From: an uncultured bacterium
Lineage (GTDB): Bacteria; Patescibacteriota; Minisyncoccia; Phycocordibacterales; UBA9973
DNA length: 38,438 nt
Direction: 5' to 3'
Assembly (NCBI GenBank): GCA_937895515.1
Contig: CALAYS010000170.1
Coordinates: 1 to 38,438 of the forward strand
The notes under the pieces are model-generated. The model saw only the letters and a list, made by a program, of their open reading frames with translations, ran no database searches and had not been told where the DNA came from. Positions 1-6,491 of this stretch are shown in pieces. The position numbers were made by a program, and so were the translations under genes. The number at the start of each line of letters is the position of its first letter. Positions within the stretch are counted from its first letter, which is position 1.

Positions 1-168
1 TTGAAAAATATCCAAATTATGTTATCAGAGCTAGGAATATTAGCAAATTTAAAAATAGGTCAAGAAGAAAGAATAACTATAATTGATAAAAATTATGGGC
101 CAGTAAAATGTAATACAATTTATGTATTATATATAACATGTAATGATGTTATTAAATTAATAAAATAA
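1..168 (+). CDS. C-terminal fragment, possible LAGLIDADG-type endonuclease
   Basis: An open frame enters from the left edge and stops at TAA (166-168), leaving 55 residues. The residues near LSELGILANLKIG followed by a charged stretch and a hydrophobic YVLYITCNDVIKLIK tail resemble the end of a LAGLIDADG homing-endonuclease repeat, in which a helix of the type 'IQxLLxxLGI' precedes beta strands. This is a weak pattern match only. The start lies outside the window. The gene is convergent with gyrB and shares a terminator with it. It could equally be an unrelated hypothetical protein. Confidence 0.4.
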   Translation: MKNIQIMLSELGILANLKIGQEERITIIDKNYGPVKCNTIYVLYITCNDVIKLIK

Positions 169-192
169 AACCCTCATTGTAATGAGGGTTTT
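167..192. terminator. bidirectional terminator between partial gene and gyrB
   Basis: The stem AAAACCCTCATT pairs with AATGAGGGTTTT around a tiny loop. A-tracts and T-tracts flank it on both sides, so it can terminate the rightward partial gene and the leftward gyrB. Confidence 0.8.
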
Positions 193-195
193 ATT

Positions 196-2298
196 TTATA
201 TATCAATATTTGCGTATTTGGCGTTGGATTGAATGAATGATTTACGAGGTGGGACTTCGCTACCCATCAGCATATCAAAGACTTTGTCAGCGGCTTCGGC
301 ATCATCAACATGAACTTGTTTTAAGATACGAGCAGCAGGATCCATTGTTGTTTCCCATAATTCTTCAGAGTTCATTTCACCGAGACCTTTATAGCGTTGA
401 ACATGGATTTTTTTAGCCTTTTTATCTAATTGTTCAGGTGTCTCAATATCGCCTTCTACTGGTTCTATCATTTCAGCTTCATCTTCAATAATAACTACTG
501 CAGCATCTTTTCCAATTAATGCATCGCGCTCTTCGTCAGAATAGGCATACATTATTTCTTTTCCTTTTTTAATTTTAAACAATGGTGGTTGAGCAATATA
601 AATAAATCCACCATCAATTAACGGACGGAAATATCTATAGAATAAAGTTAAAATAAGTGTTCGAATGTGCGCTCCATCCACGTCCGCATCGGTTGCAATG
701 ATGACTTTATGATAACGCAACTTTGAAATATCAAAAGTATCCCCAATAGCACAACCCATAGCAACAACAAGGTTTTTAATTTGCTCGGATCCAAGCATAC
801 GGTCCAGCCGTGCACGTTCGATATTTAAAATTTTACCACGTAGTGGCAAGATGGCTTGGGTGCGTCGGTCGCGACCCATTTTGGCTGTACCACCCGCAGA
901 ATCTCCCTCTACAATAAATAGTTCAGATTCTTCAGCTGATTTTGTAGAACAGTCAGCCAATTTACCTGGCAGTGTCATACCTTCAAGAGCTCCTTTACGC
1001 AAGACTGAATCTTTAGCGGCTTTAGCAGCCTTACGAGCACGCATAGCAAGAAGAGCTTTGTTAATTATGGCTTTAGCTTCATCAGGATTTTCTTCAAAGA
1101 ATGAATTTAAGGCATCTCCAAAAACAGCATTAACTGCACCTTGGGCTTCAGTAGAACCTAATTTACCTTTGGTTTGACCTTCAAATTGAATCTCTGGCAT
1201 TTTAACTGAAACCACCGCAACAAGACCTTCTAACACATCATCTCCAGTAAAACCTCCGTCGGCGTCTTTACCAATACCAGCTTTTTTAGCGTAAGAATTA
1301 ATAACCCGAGTTAAAGCTGTTTTAAAACCTGTGACATGAGTTCCGTATTCAGGGTTAGCAATGTTGTTAGCAAAAGCAGTAATTCTTGTTGTAACATCGT
1401 CAATGTAACGGAAGACAACTTCGACTCCAACATTTTCATAATCTTTTTCAATATGGAAAATTGTTGAGTGCAGTGGCTTTTGGAATTCAGTATAATGTTC
1501 AACTAATGAAACAAGACCTCCTTCAAAATAAAATGTATGTGATGGTAATTCTAAACCTAATTCTTTAAACCAAAAAACATCCTTGTCATCTAATTTATTT
1601 TTATTATCACCCCCGCCTGCTTTAGCTAGGCCAAAAGCATTGCGGGCAGGCATTTGGCGAGCGTCAATTGTTGTTATACGAAGAGCCTTAACAAGATATG
1701 CTTGCTGACGAAAATGATGAACAATAGTATTTAAATTAAATTCACGGTCTTTAAAAATTTCTTCATCGGGTTCAAAAGTAATAATTGTTCCGCGCATTTT
1801 AGAAGATTCAATTTTTTTAACAGGAGCTTTCTTTTTACCTTGTGAATATTCTTGAACATAGCGCCCACCATCACGATGAACTTCGGCACGAGTATAAACA
1901 GACAATGCATTAACAACAGATGCACCGACACCATGTAGACCCCCAGAGACTTTATACCCACTGCCTTCACCACCAAATTTACCTCCGGCATGAAGAGTAG
2001 TCATGACAGTTTCCAATGCAGAGACTTTGGTTTTAGAATGAATATCAACAGGAATACCACGGCCATTATCCGCAACACGAATACGATTACCAGGGAGAAG
2101 TGTTACTTCGATATTAGTACATTCACCAGCCATGGCTTCATCACGAGAGTTGTCAAAAATTTCCCAAACTAAATGATGAAGACCTTCAAGACCAGTAGAC
2201 CCAATATACATCCCGGGACGGCGGCGAACCGGCTCGAGACCTTCTAGGACTGAGATTTCATCTGCACCGTATGATTTTTTTGTTTCATTTTTTGCCAT
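196..2298 (-). CDS. gyrB: DNA gyrase subunit B
   Basis: This is the ATPase subunit of type IIA topoisomerase, which with GyrA introduces negative supercoils. At 700 residues it has the common bacterial length and lacks the long insert of enterobacterial GyrB. The GHKL ATPase domain comes first (residues about 15-220; VRRRPGMYIGST, DNGRGIPVD, GLHGVGASVVNALS). It is followed by the transducer domain and the TOPRIM domain (EGDSAGG near 470, DADVDGAHI near 540). The C-terminal box has QRYKGLGEMN and LWETTMDP. The TOPRIM region (GRDRRTQAILPLRGKILN) and the QRYKGLGEMN box favour GyrB over ParE, but no gyrA or parC lies nearby to settle this. A promoter sits 10 nt before the ATG, and there is no Shine-Dalgarno. 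Confidence 0.95.
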   Translation of the reverse strand: MAKNETKKSYGADEISVLEGLEPVRRRPGMYIGSTGLEGLHHLVWEIFDNSRDEAMAGECTNIEVTLLPGNRIRVADNGRGIPVDIHSKTKVSALETVMTTLHAGGKFGGEGSGYKVSGGLHGVGASVVNALSVYTRAEVHRDGGRYVQEYSQGKKKAPVKKIESSKMRGTIITFEPDEEIFKDREFNLNTIVHHFRQQAYLVKALRITTIDARQMPARNAFGLAKAGGGDNKNKLDDKDVFWFKELGLELPSHTFYFEGGLVSLVEHYTEFQKPLHSTIFHIEKDYENVGVEVVFRYIDDVTTRITAFANNIANPEYGTHVTGFKTALTRVINSYAKKAGIGKDADGGFTGDDVLEGLVAVVSVKMPEIQFEGQTKGKLGSTEAQGAVNAVFGDALNSFFEENPDEAKAIINKALLAMRARKAAKAAKDSVLRKGALEGMTLPGKLADCSTKSAEESELFIVEGDSAGGTAKMGRDRRTQAILPLRGKILNIERARLDRMLGSEQIKNLVVAMGCAIGDTFDISKLRYHKVIIATDADVDGAHIRTLILTLFYRYFRPLIDGGFIYIAQPPLFKIKKGKEIMYAYSDEERDALIGKDAAVVIIEDEAEMIEPVEGDIETPEQLDKKAKKIHVQRYKGLGEMNSEELWETTMDPAARILKQVHVDDAEAADKVFDMLMGSEVPPRKSFIQSNAKYANIDI

Positions 2299-2308
2299 AT
2301 ATGTTTAT

Positions 2309-2317
2309 ATTATAGCA
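2309..2317 (-). promoter_or_regulatory. gyrB promoter, extended -10
   Basis: TGCTATAAT reads leftward. The -10 hexamer ends 10 nt before the gyrB ATG, so the transcript would start almost at the start codon. Confidence 0.7.
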
Positions 2318-2354
2318 AAAATAGTACTAACCACCAAGCTTTTATAATGGTTTT

Positions 2355-4166
2355 TTACCTTGGAATATAAGACTTTTCTAGCACTTTTTTGTTTATATTT
2401 TCCATAATTTCATTTATTTCAATGTCTGATAAAGTTCGATTATGCGATTGGAATACCATACGAAACGCAAAAGAAATTTTACCTTCTTTTTCAAACCTAT
2501 CTAGAACTTGTGGTTCTTTTATCAGTAGTTCCTTCCCTGCTTCTTTTATTATTCCTAATACGGTATCTTTATCATTATCATTGTTTACCCACAAAGAAAG
2601 ATCGCGCGTTATAAATGGGTAAGCACTCCAGGAAATAAACATACCTGTATCAATTTTATTTGCTACGTTTTTTGAATCCTTGTAATCTAAATTATTATTT
2701 GTAATATATTCATCAAGAGTTATTTCTTTTAATTCCTTTTTGTTTGCATAACCAACATTAATTTCTTCTTTATCTTTTTTAAACACAGTTCCTATTTCAA
2801 AAATTTTCACAGTATCAATTCCAATTAGTGGTGCATTAAGGCGATTCAATTCAAAACTTGCTTTCAGTCCATCTGTAAGATTTGTCCTCAAGAAATTCTT
2901 GTCGGATGCACTTGCTAATACTTCTACTTCACCCTTTTTACCAAAAGCATAAGTCATTACCTCTCTATACCCGTCATTGATTAGATGTTTGCGGACTGCG
3001 AGAATTTTTTGGTATGTTTCATTTTGTTTTGGTTCAAAAGAAATTTTTGGCAATATTGGTGTCAATTTATCATATCCATAAATTCGCCCAATCTCTTCTG
3101 CCATGTCGATTGGATTCTCTAAATCAATTCTTAAACTTGGTACAACAACTATAAAATCTCCATTATTATTCTCGTATGAAAAATTATAATTTTTTAATAT
3201 TTGTTCTACATCGTCGGTTGTTATATTGCCACCAACTTTTTTGTTTACGAATTCTGTAGTAAATAAAATTTTTTTATTGATTTGTGGATTTGGGTAATAC
3301 CCTACCACATCTTCAACAATTGCATCGGGGCACATTTCACAAATCAGTGCTGTAAGTTCAAGCATTGCAAAAGTACACAACTCGGGAGACAAATCATTCT
3401 CGAATCTTTTCGCAGAGTCGGAAAGTACTCCTATGCGACGTGCAGTTTTACGGATACTTGTGGGATTAAAATTAGCGACTTCGAGTAATATATCAGTAGT
3501 ACCATCAGCAACTCCAGAATTTACACCACCCTTGATCCCAGCCAAAGAAAGTGTCTCTCCAGAATTATTGGCAATCACAATATCAGTAATTTGAAGCTTG
3601 GCTACAATACCATCACGCCCTACTAGCTTGAGCTCCTCGCCATCTTTTGCATTTGTAATTACAATTTTTTCATCAGCAAATTTACGTAAGTCGAAAGCGT
3701 GCGTTGGCTGACCACAATTAAACATTACTAAATTTGTAGCATCAACGATATTATTGATAGTGCGTGAACCAATACTCTCGAGATGTTTTACCACCCATTC
3801 TGGACTTGGGCCCACTTTGATATTACGCACAATTCGTGCAGTGAATCGCCGACAATTTTCAGTACGAACATCAATCAATAAATTTGTTTTCTGGATTTCC
3901 TTTTTTGCCATTATGTCTATATAATTTTTTGTCGGATCTGTAAAAGGAATGCCTAGTTGCCCAGCAAGTTCACGGGCAACTCCACTATGCGACAATAAAT
4001 CATGCGCTCGATTCGGAAGAATATTTATATCAAAAATAGTATCACCATCGGGTAACTTATCCATCCCTTCAACCTCTGTAAGATGATAAGTAATAACATC
4101 CGCAAGCTTGTTTGCTTCCGGTGCTTCGGGTATGTACCATTTGAGCCAATTGTAACTAATTTTCAT
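2355..4166 (-). CDS. pheT: Phenylalanyl-tRNA synthetase beta subunit, lacking the EMAP-type tRNA-binding domain
   Basis: This is the beta subunit of the alpha2-beta2 PheRS that charges tRNA-Phe. It has 603 residues, against about 800 in most bacteria. The N-terminus (KISYNWLKWYIPE) runs through EVEGMDKL directly into FDINILPNRAHDLLSHSGVARE. The OB-fold (EMAP/tRNA-bind) domain normally inserted there is therefore absent. The B3/B4 editing region follows, then the B5 domain (PSLRIDLENPIDMAEEIGRIYGYDKL, near residues 345-370), the catalytic-like core, and a C-terminal FDX-ACB anticodon-binding domain (ITRDLSLWV to the end). It lies 4 bp downstream of the unknown gene and in the same direction as pheS. 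No strong terminator was seen after it. Confidence 0.93.
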   Translation of the reverse strand: MKISYNWLKWYIPEAPEANKLADVITYHLTEVEGMDKLPDGDTIFDINILPNRAHDLLSHSGVARELAGQLGIPFTDPTKNYIDIMAKKEIQKTNLLIDVRTENCRRFTARIVRNIKVGPSPEWVVKHLESIGSRTINNIVDATNLVMFNCGQPTHAFDLRKFADEKIVITNAKDGEELKLVGRDGIVAKLQITDIVIANNSGETLSLAGIKGGVNSGVADGTTDILLEVANFNPTSIRKTARRIGVLSDSAKRFENDLSPELCTFAMLELTALICEMCPDAIVEDVVGYYPNPQINKKILFTTEFVNKKVGGNITTDDVEQILKNYNFSYENNNGDFIVVVPSLRIDLENPIDMAEEIGRIYGYDKLTPILPKISFEPKQNETYQKILAVRKHLINDGYREVMTYAFGKKGEVEVLASASDKNFLRTNLTDGLKASFELNRLNAPLIGIDTVKIFEIGTVFKKDKEEINVGYANKKELKEITLDEYITNNNLDYKDSKNVANKIDTGMFISWSAYPFITRDLSLWVNNDNDKDTVLGIIKEAGKELLIKEPQVLDRFEKEGKISFAFRMVFQSHNRTLSDIEINEIMENINKKVLEKSYIPR

Positions 4167-4170
4167 AAAA

Positions 4171-4812
4171 TTATTTTAGGTAAGATTCTACTTTGTTTAT
4201 TAATTCTTCTTTATGCGGTTTAGCTATAATTTTAGCCTCTTTTATTTTATTTTGAACATCTAAGAAATTATTATTTTCACCGATTCTATTCCAAATATCT
4301 TCTTTTGTTAATCCAACTTTCTCTAGTGCTTCAGTTAATGTGTTCTCTTGCGAAATATCAATTTCATTTACTTCAGCAGAGCGAAAATCGGGAGAATATA
4401 TTTCAGAAACTGTTCCATAAATAATTGGTGCTTCACCTTCTTTTTTTGCATAAAATTCTGAAAGGCGTACTTTTGCTTCTTCATCTTTGGTAGCCATCTT
4501 TTGTTTTAATAATTCTGACAACTTTGTCGTAAAAACAGATACAACATTTTTTCTTATTTCGTAACCATAGTCCCTAAAAACTTGTCCGATTAAACCTCCG
4601 TTTTGGATTTTTTGATCGATTTCTAGTAGAGTTTTATTTTTCCTATCAAAATTAATAAAAGTCAAAGCGTACGTTCTAGAGATATTATTCTTATCAAGCA
4701 TATGAATCTCCCGCACTTCGGAATCATGGCGAAGAACTTCAGAATGAATAGGACCATATTTTTCTTCAAGAACATCCGTGTGTAGTTTTTTGATTAAATT
4801 AAAATTTTCCAT
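4171..4812 (-). CDS. Hypothetical protein between pheS and pheT
   Basis: This 213-residue soluble protein has no signal peptide or membrane segment. The N-terminal half mixes strands and helices (GPIHSEVLRHDSEVREIHML, then NGGLIGQVFRDYGYEIRKNVVSVF). The C-terminal half is charged and helical (DIWNRIGENNNFLDVQNKIKEAK). The first half faintly recalls the chorismate-lyase/UTRA fold (a helix-strand pattern ending in GxxxGxxxRxxG), but I would not assign a function. It is sandwiched within 5 bp of pheT and about 110 bp from pheS, so it is probably co-transcribed with PheRS. A role accessory to PheRS is an inference from position only. Confidence 0.8.
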   Translation of the reverse strand: MENFNLIKKLHTDVLEEKYGPIHSEVLRHDSEVREIHMLDKNNISRTYALTFINFDRKNKTLLEIDQKIQNGGLIGQVFRDYGYEIRKNVVSVFTTKLSELLKQKMATKDEEAKVRLSEFYAKKEGEAPIIYGTVSEIYSPDFRSAEVNEIDISQENTLTEALEKVGLTKEDIWNRIGENNNFLDVQNKIKEAKIIAKPHKEELINKVESYLK

Positions 4813-4814
4813 GT

Positions 4815-4907
4815 TTATAAAATTATTTTGCTATTACTATTAATCCACTCTTGCATGTAAAAGGATGTAACGACTGGGATAAACATAAAGAAATTTGAAA
4901 CCATCAT
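4815..4907 (-). CDS. Possible 30-residue hydrophobic peptide
   Basis: A short frame fills the gap between pheS and the unknown gene. It begins MMVSNFFMFIPVVTSFYMQE and ends NSNSKIIL, with stop TAA 2 bp before the next ATG. The central stretch could span a membrane once. No ribosome-binding site is visible, but that is general here. The tight fit to its neighbours is the main support. It may only be spacer sequence. Confidence 0.3.
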   Translation of the reverse strand: MMVSNFFMFIPVVTSFYMQEWINSNSKIIL

Positions 4908-4920
4908 GAAGTTTATAATC

Positions 4921-5622
4921 TTAAAATTGGTTTAGTCGTAAATCCCCTTGATAAAATAAGCGGACATCAGGGATATTCCAGCGGATCATAGCTATACGAT
5001 CAAGTCCTCCGCCAAAGGCAAAACCTTGGACTTTCTCTGGATCGAGCCCCGCATTGCGAAGTACATTTGGGTGCAACATTCCCCCACCCATCATTTCAAG
5101 CCACTTTCCATTGAACTTGGCATGCACTTCCACAGATGGTTCAGTAAAAGGAAAGAAGCTTGGGCGGAATTCAATCTCCACATTTTCACCAAGCGCCTTT
5201 TTATAAAATTCTATAAGTACAGCTTTCATATTAGCGAGATTAATATTCTCGCCAACCATACAACCATCAATCTGATAGAATTGCATTTCGTGAGTTGCAT
5301 CAGTTGATTCGTTGCGAAAAACTTTTCCGATTGAAATATACGCTCCTTCTGTTTGACCATTTTCTGCCATTTTTTTAAGTGAACGAGCTGTCGAATTAGT
5401 AGCATGAGTACGCAAAGCTAGATCAGGATTGCCTTTAATATAAAAAGTGTCTTGCATATCTCGCGCTGGGTGATCCTTGGGCACATTGAGTGCATCGAAA
5501 TTGTACCAAATAGTCTCAAGTTCTGGACCAGAAGAAATCTCGAAACCGAGATTCTGAAACACAGAATAAGCCTCTTCTGCTAAGAGGTTCAATGGGTGCA
5601 AAGTGCCTTTTTCGTATTCCAT
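4921..5622 (-). CDS. pheS: Phenylalanyl-tRNA synthetase alpha subunit, lacking the N-terminal coiled coil
   Basis: This is the catalytic subunit of PheRS. It has 233 residues, against about 330-350 in most bacteria. The protein begins just before the class II core (GTLHPLNLLAEEAYSVFQNLGF, shown here as GTLHPLNLLAEE...). Motif 2 (IGKVFRNESTDATHEMQFYQ) and motif 3 (GFAFGGGLDRIAMIRW) are intact. The N-terminal antiparallel coiled coil that contacts tRNA-Phe is missing. It cannot be hidden upstream, because only 47 bp with a hairpin separate this ATG from the preceding gene. Together with the trimmed pheT this gives a minimal synthetase. The gene leads the pheS-ORF-unknown-pheT block. Confidence 0.93.
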   Translation of the reverse strand: MEYEKGTLHPLNLLAEEAYSVFQNLGFEISSGPELETIWYNFDALNVPKDHPARDMQDTFYIKGNPDLALRTHATNSTARSLKKMAENGQTEGAYISIGKVFRNESTDATHEMQFYQIDGCMVGENINLANMKAVLIEFYKKALGENVEIEFRPSFFPFTEPSVEVHAKFNGKWLEMMGGGMLHPNVLRNAGLDPEKVQGFAFGGGLDRIAMIRWNIPDVRLFYQGDLRLNQF

Positions 5623-5627
5623 AAACT

Positions 5628-5654
5628 AAATATACCCTTTTTAAGGGTATATTT
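5628..5654 (-). terminator. Hairpin between the peptidoglycan-binding gene and pheS
   Basis: AAATATACCCTT pairs with AAGGGTATATTT (12 bp, 3-nt loop). The hairpin ends 5 nt before the pheS ATG. It may terminate the upstream gene, or sit in the pheS leader and affect translation. Confidence 0.6.
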
Positions 5655-5669
5655 CAATATTATTTAAAT

Positions 5670-6290
5670 TTAGTTACTTGCTAAAAGCTCGTTAATTGTT
5701 GTAGTGGTTTTACCACTAACGATCCCATCAACTGTTAATTTATACTCGGTTTGGAATTTTTTAACAGCAGCTTCGGTCATAGCTCCAAAGGCACCGTCGG
5801 CTTTACCTGTTAAATATGAATTATCAATTAAAAATTGTTGAAGGATTTTAACTTCAGAGCCTTTGCTACCCTTTTTAAGAGTTAAAGTTATTTTAGGACT
5901 TGTAGTGTTAGCTGGTGGTGTTGTTGGAGTAGTAACAACAGAATTTTTTGTAGTAGTACTCTCAGCTGGTGGTGGAGTATAAGCAATAACAGTATCGTCT
6001 GGTTTACCCTGAGGAGTAACTTTTACATCACCAGTTGTAGCATTTGTATTAGTATCATCAACTGGTGGTACAGTATTTTCAACTACATTTGTATTGTTAT
6101 ATTGGTTTGTATTGTCTACAGGAACATTGTTTACTGCGACATTTTCATCAGTAACACTAGCAACCTTGGCCCCAAATATTTTTTGAGACAAAGCCATCTC
6201 GGGGTGTGTTTTAAGATAAAAAGCCCCAAAAGTAGCACCACATAGTAGTAAAAGAAAGATAATTAGAAATGTTAATCCTTTGTTTGACAT
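5670..6290 (-). CDS. Membrane-anchored peptidoglycan-binding protein
   Basis: This 206-residue protein starts with a membrane anchor or signal segment (LTFLIIFLLLLCGATFGAFYL, residues about 5-25). A long Thr/Asn/Pro/Val-rich linker follows (about 45-135), and the C-terminus is a PG_binding_1 domain (about 135-206; KGSKGSEVKILQQFL, then GAFGAMTEAAVKKFQ). It likely sits on the cell surface bound to peptidoglycan. No catalytic domain is present. The domain type matches the C-terminus of the large NHL protein at 10787-13840. It has its own extended -10 promoter. Confidence 0.85.
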   Translation of the reverse strand: MSNKGLTFLIIFLLLLCGATFGAFYLKTHPEMALSQKIFGAKVASVTDENVAVNNVPVDNTNQYNNTNVVENTVPPVDDTNTNATTGDVKVTPQGKPDDTVIAYTPPPAESTTTKNSVVTTPTTPPANTTSPKITLTLKKGSKGSEVKILQQFLIDNSYLTGKADGAFGAMTEAAVKKFQTEYKLTVDGIVSGKTTTTINELLASN

Positions 6291-6320
6291 AGTTATATTT
6301 TATTACTTGAATACAAATAT

Positions 6321-6329
6321 ATTATAGCA
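6321..6329 (-). promoter_or_regulatory. Extended -10 promoter of the peptidoglycan-binding gene
   Basis: TGCTATAAT reads leftward, about 30 nt before the ATG at 6290. The start region of the rightward 44-codon gene lies just beyond, so the two genes are divergent. Confidence 0.65.
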
Positions 6330-6356
6330 TAATAAATATATGTTAGACTAGTATAT

Positions 6357-6491
6357 ATGAATGAAAAACGTTTAAAAGTAATTCTTTTTATTTTAATGAT
6401 TATCTTATTGGGATTTGGTTTATACACAGCGTATCTTGATAATGGCCCAAGAAAATTATCACCCCAAGAAAACACTACTGGTTTAGCTTAA
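6357..6491 (+). CDS. 44-residue single-span membrane protein
   Basis: A short frame starts at ATG 6357. It encodes a basic N-terminus (MNEKRLK), one hydrophobic span (VILFILMIILLGFGLYTAYL) and a polar tail (about 20 residues). This topology suggests a bitopic membrane peptide with its C-terminus outside. Its TAA overlaps the helicase stop codon by 4 bp on the opposite strand (a shared TTAA). A weak TGTTAGACT box lies 7 nt before the ATG. The reverse-strand frame over this interval looks like a shadow. Function unknown. Confidence 0.55.
   Translation: MNEKRLKVILFILMIILLGFGLYTAYLDNGPRKLSPQENTTGLA

Noticed and set aside
5026..5307. 93-codon frame antisense to pheS
   Set aside because: Shadow of the conserved PheS catalytic core.
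6293..6475. 60-codon leftward frame
   Set aside because: It covers the promoter of the peptidoglycan-binding gene and the better-formed rightward 44-codon gene, and its sequence is not protein-like.
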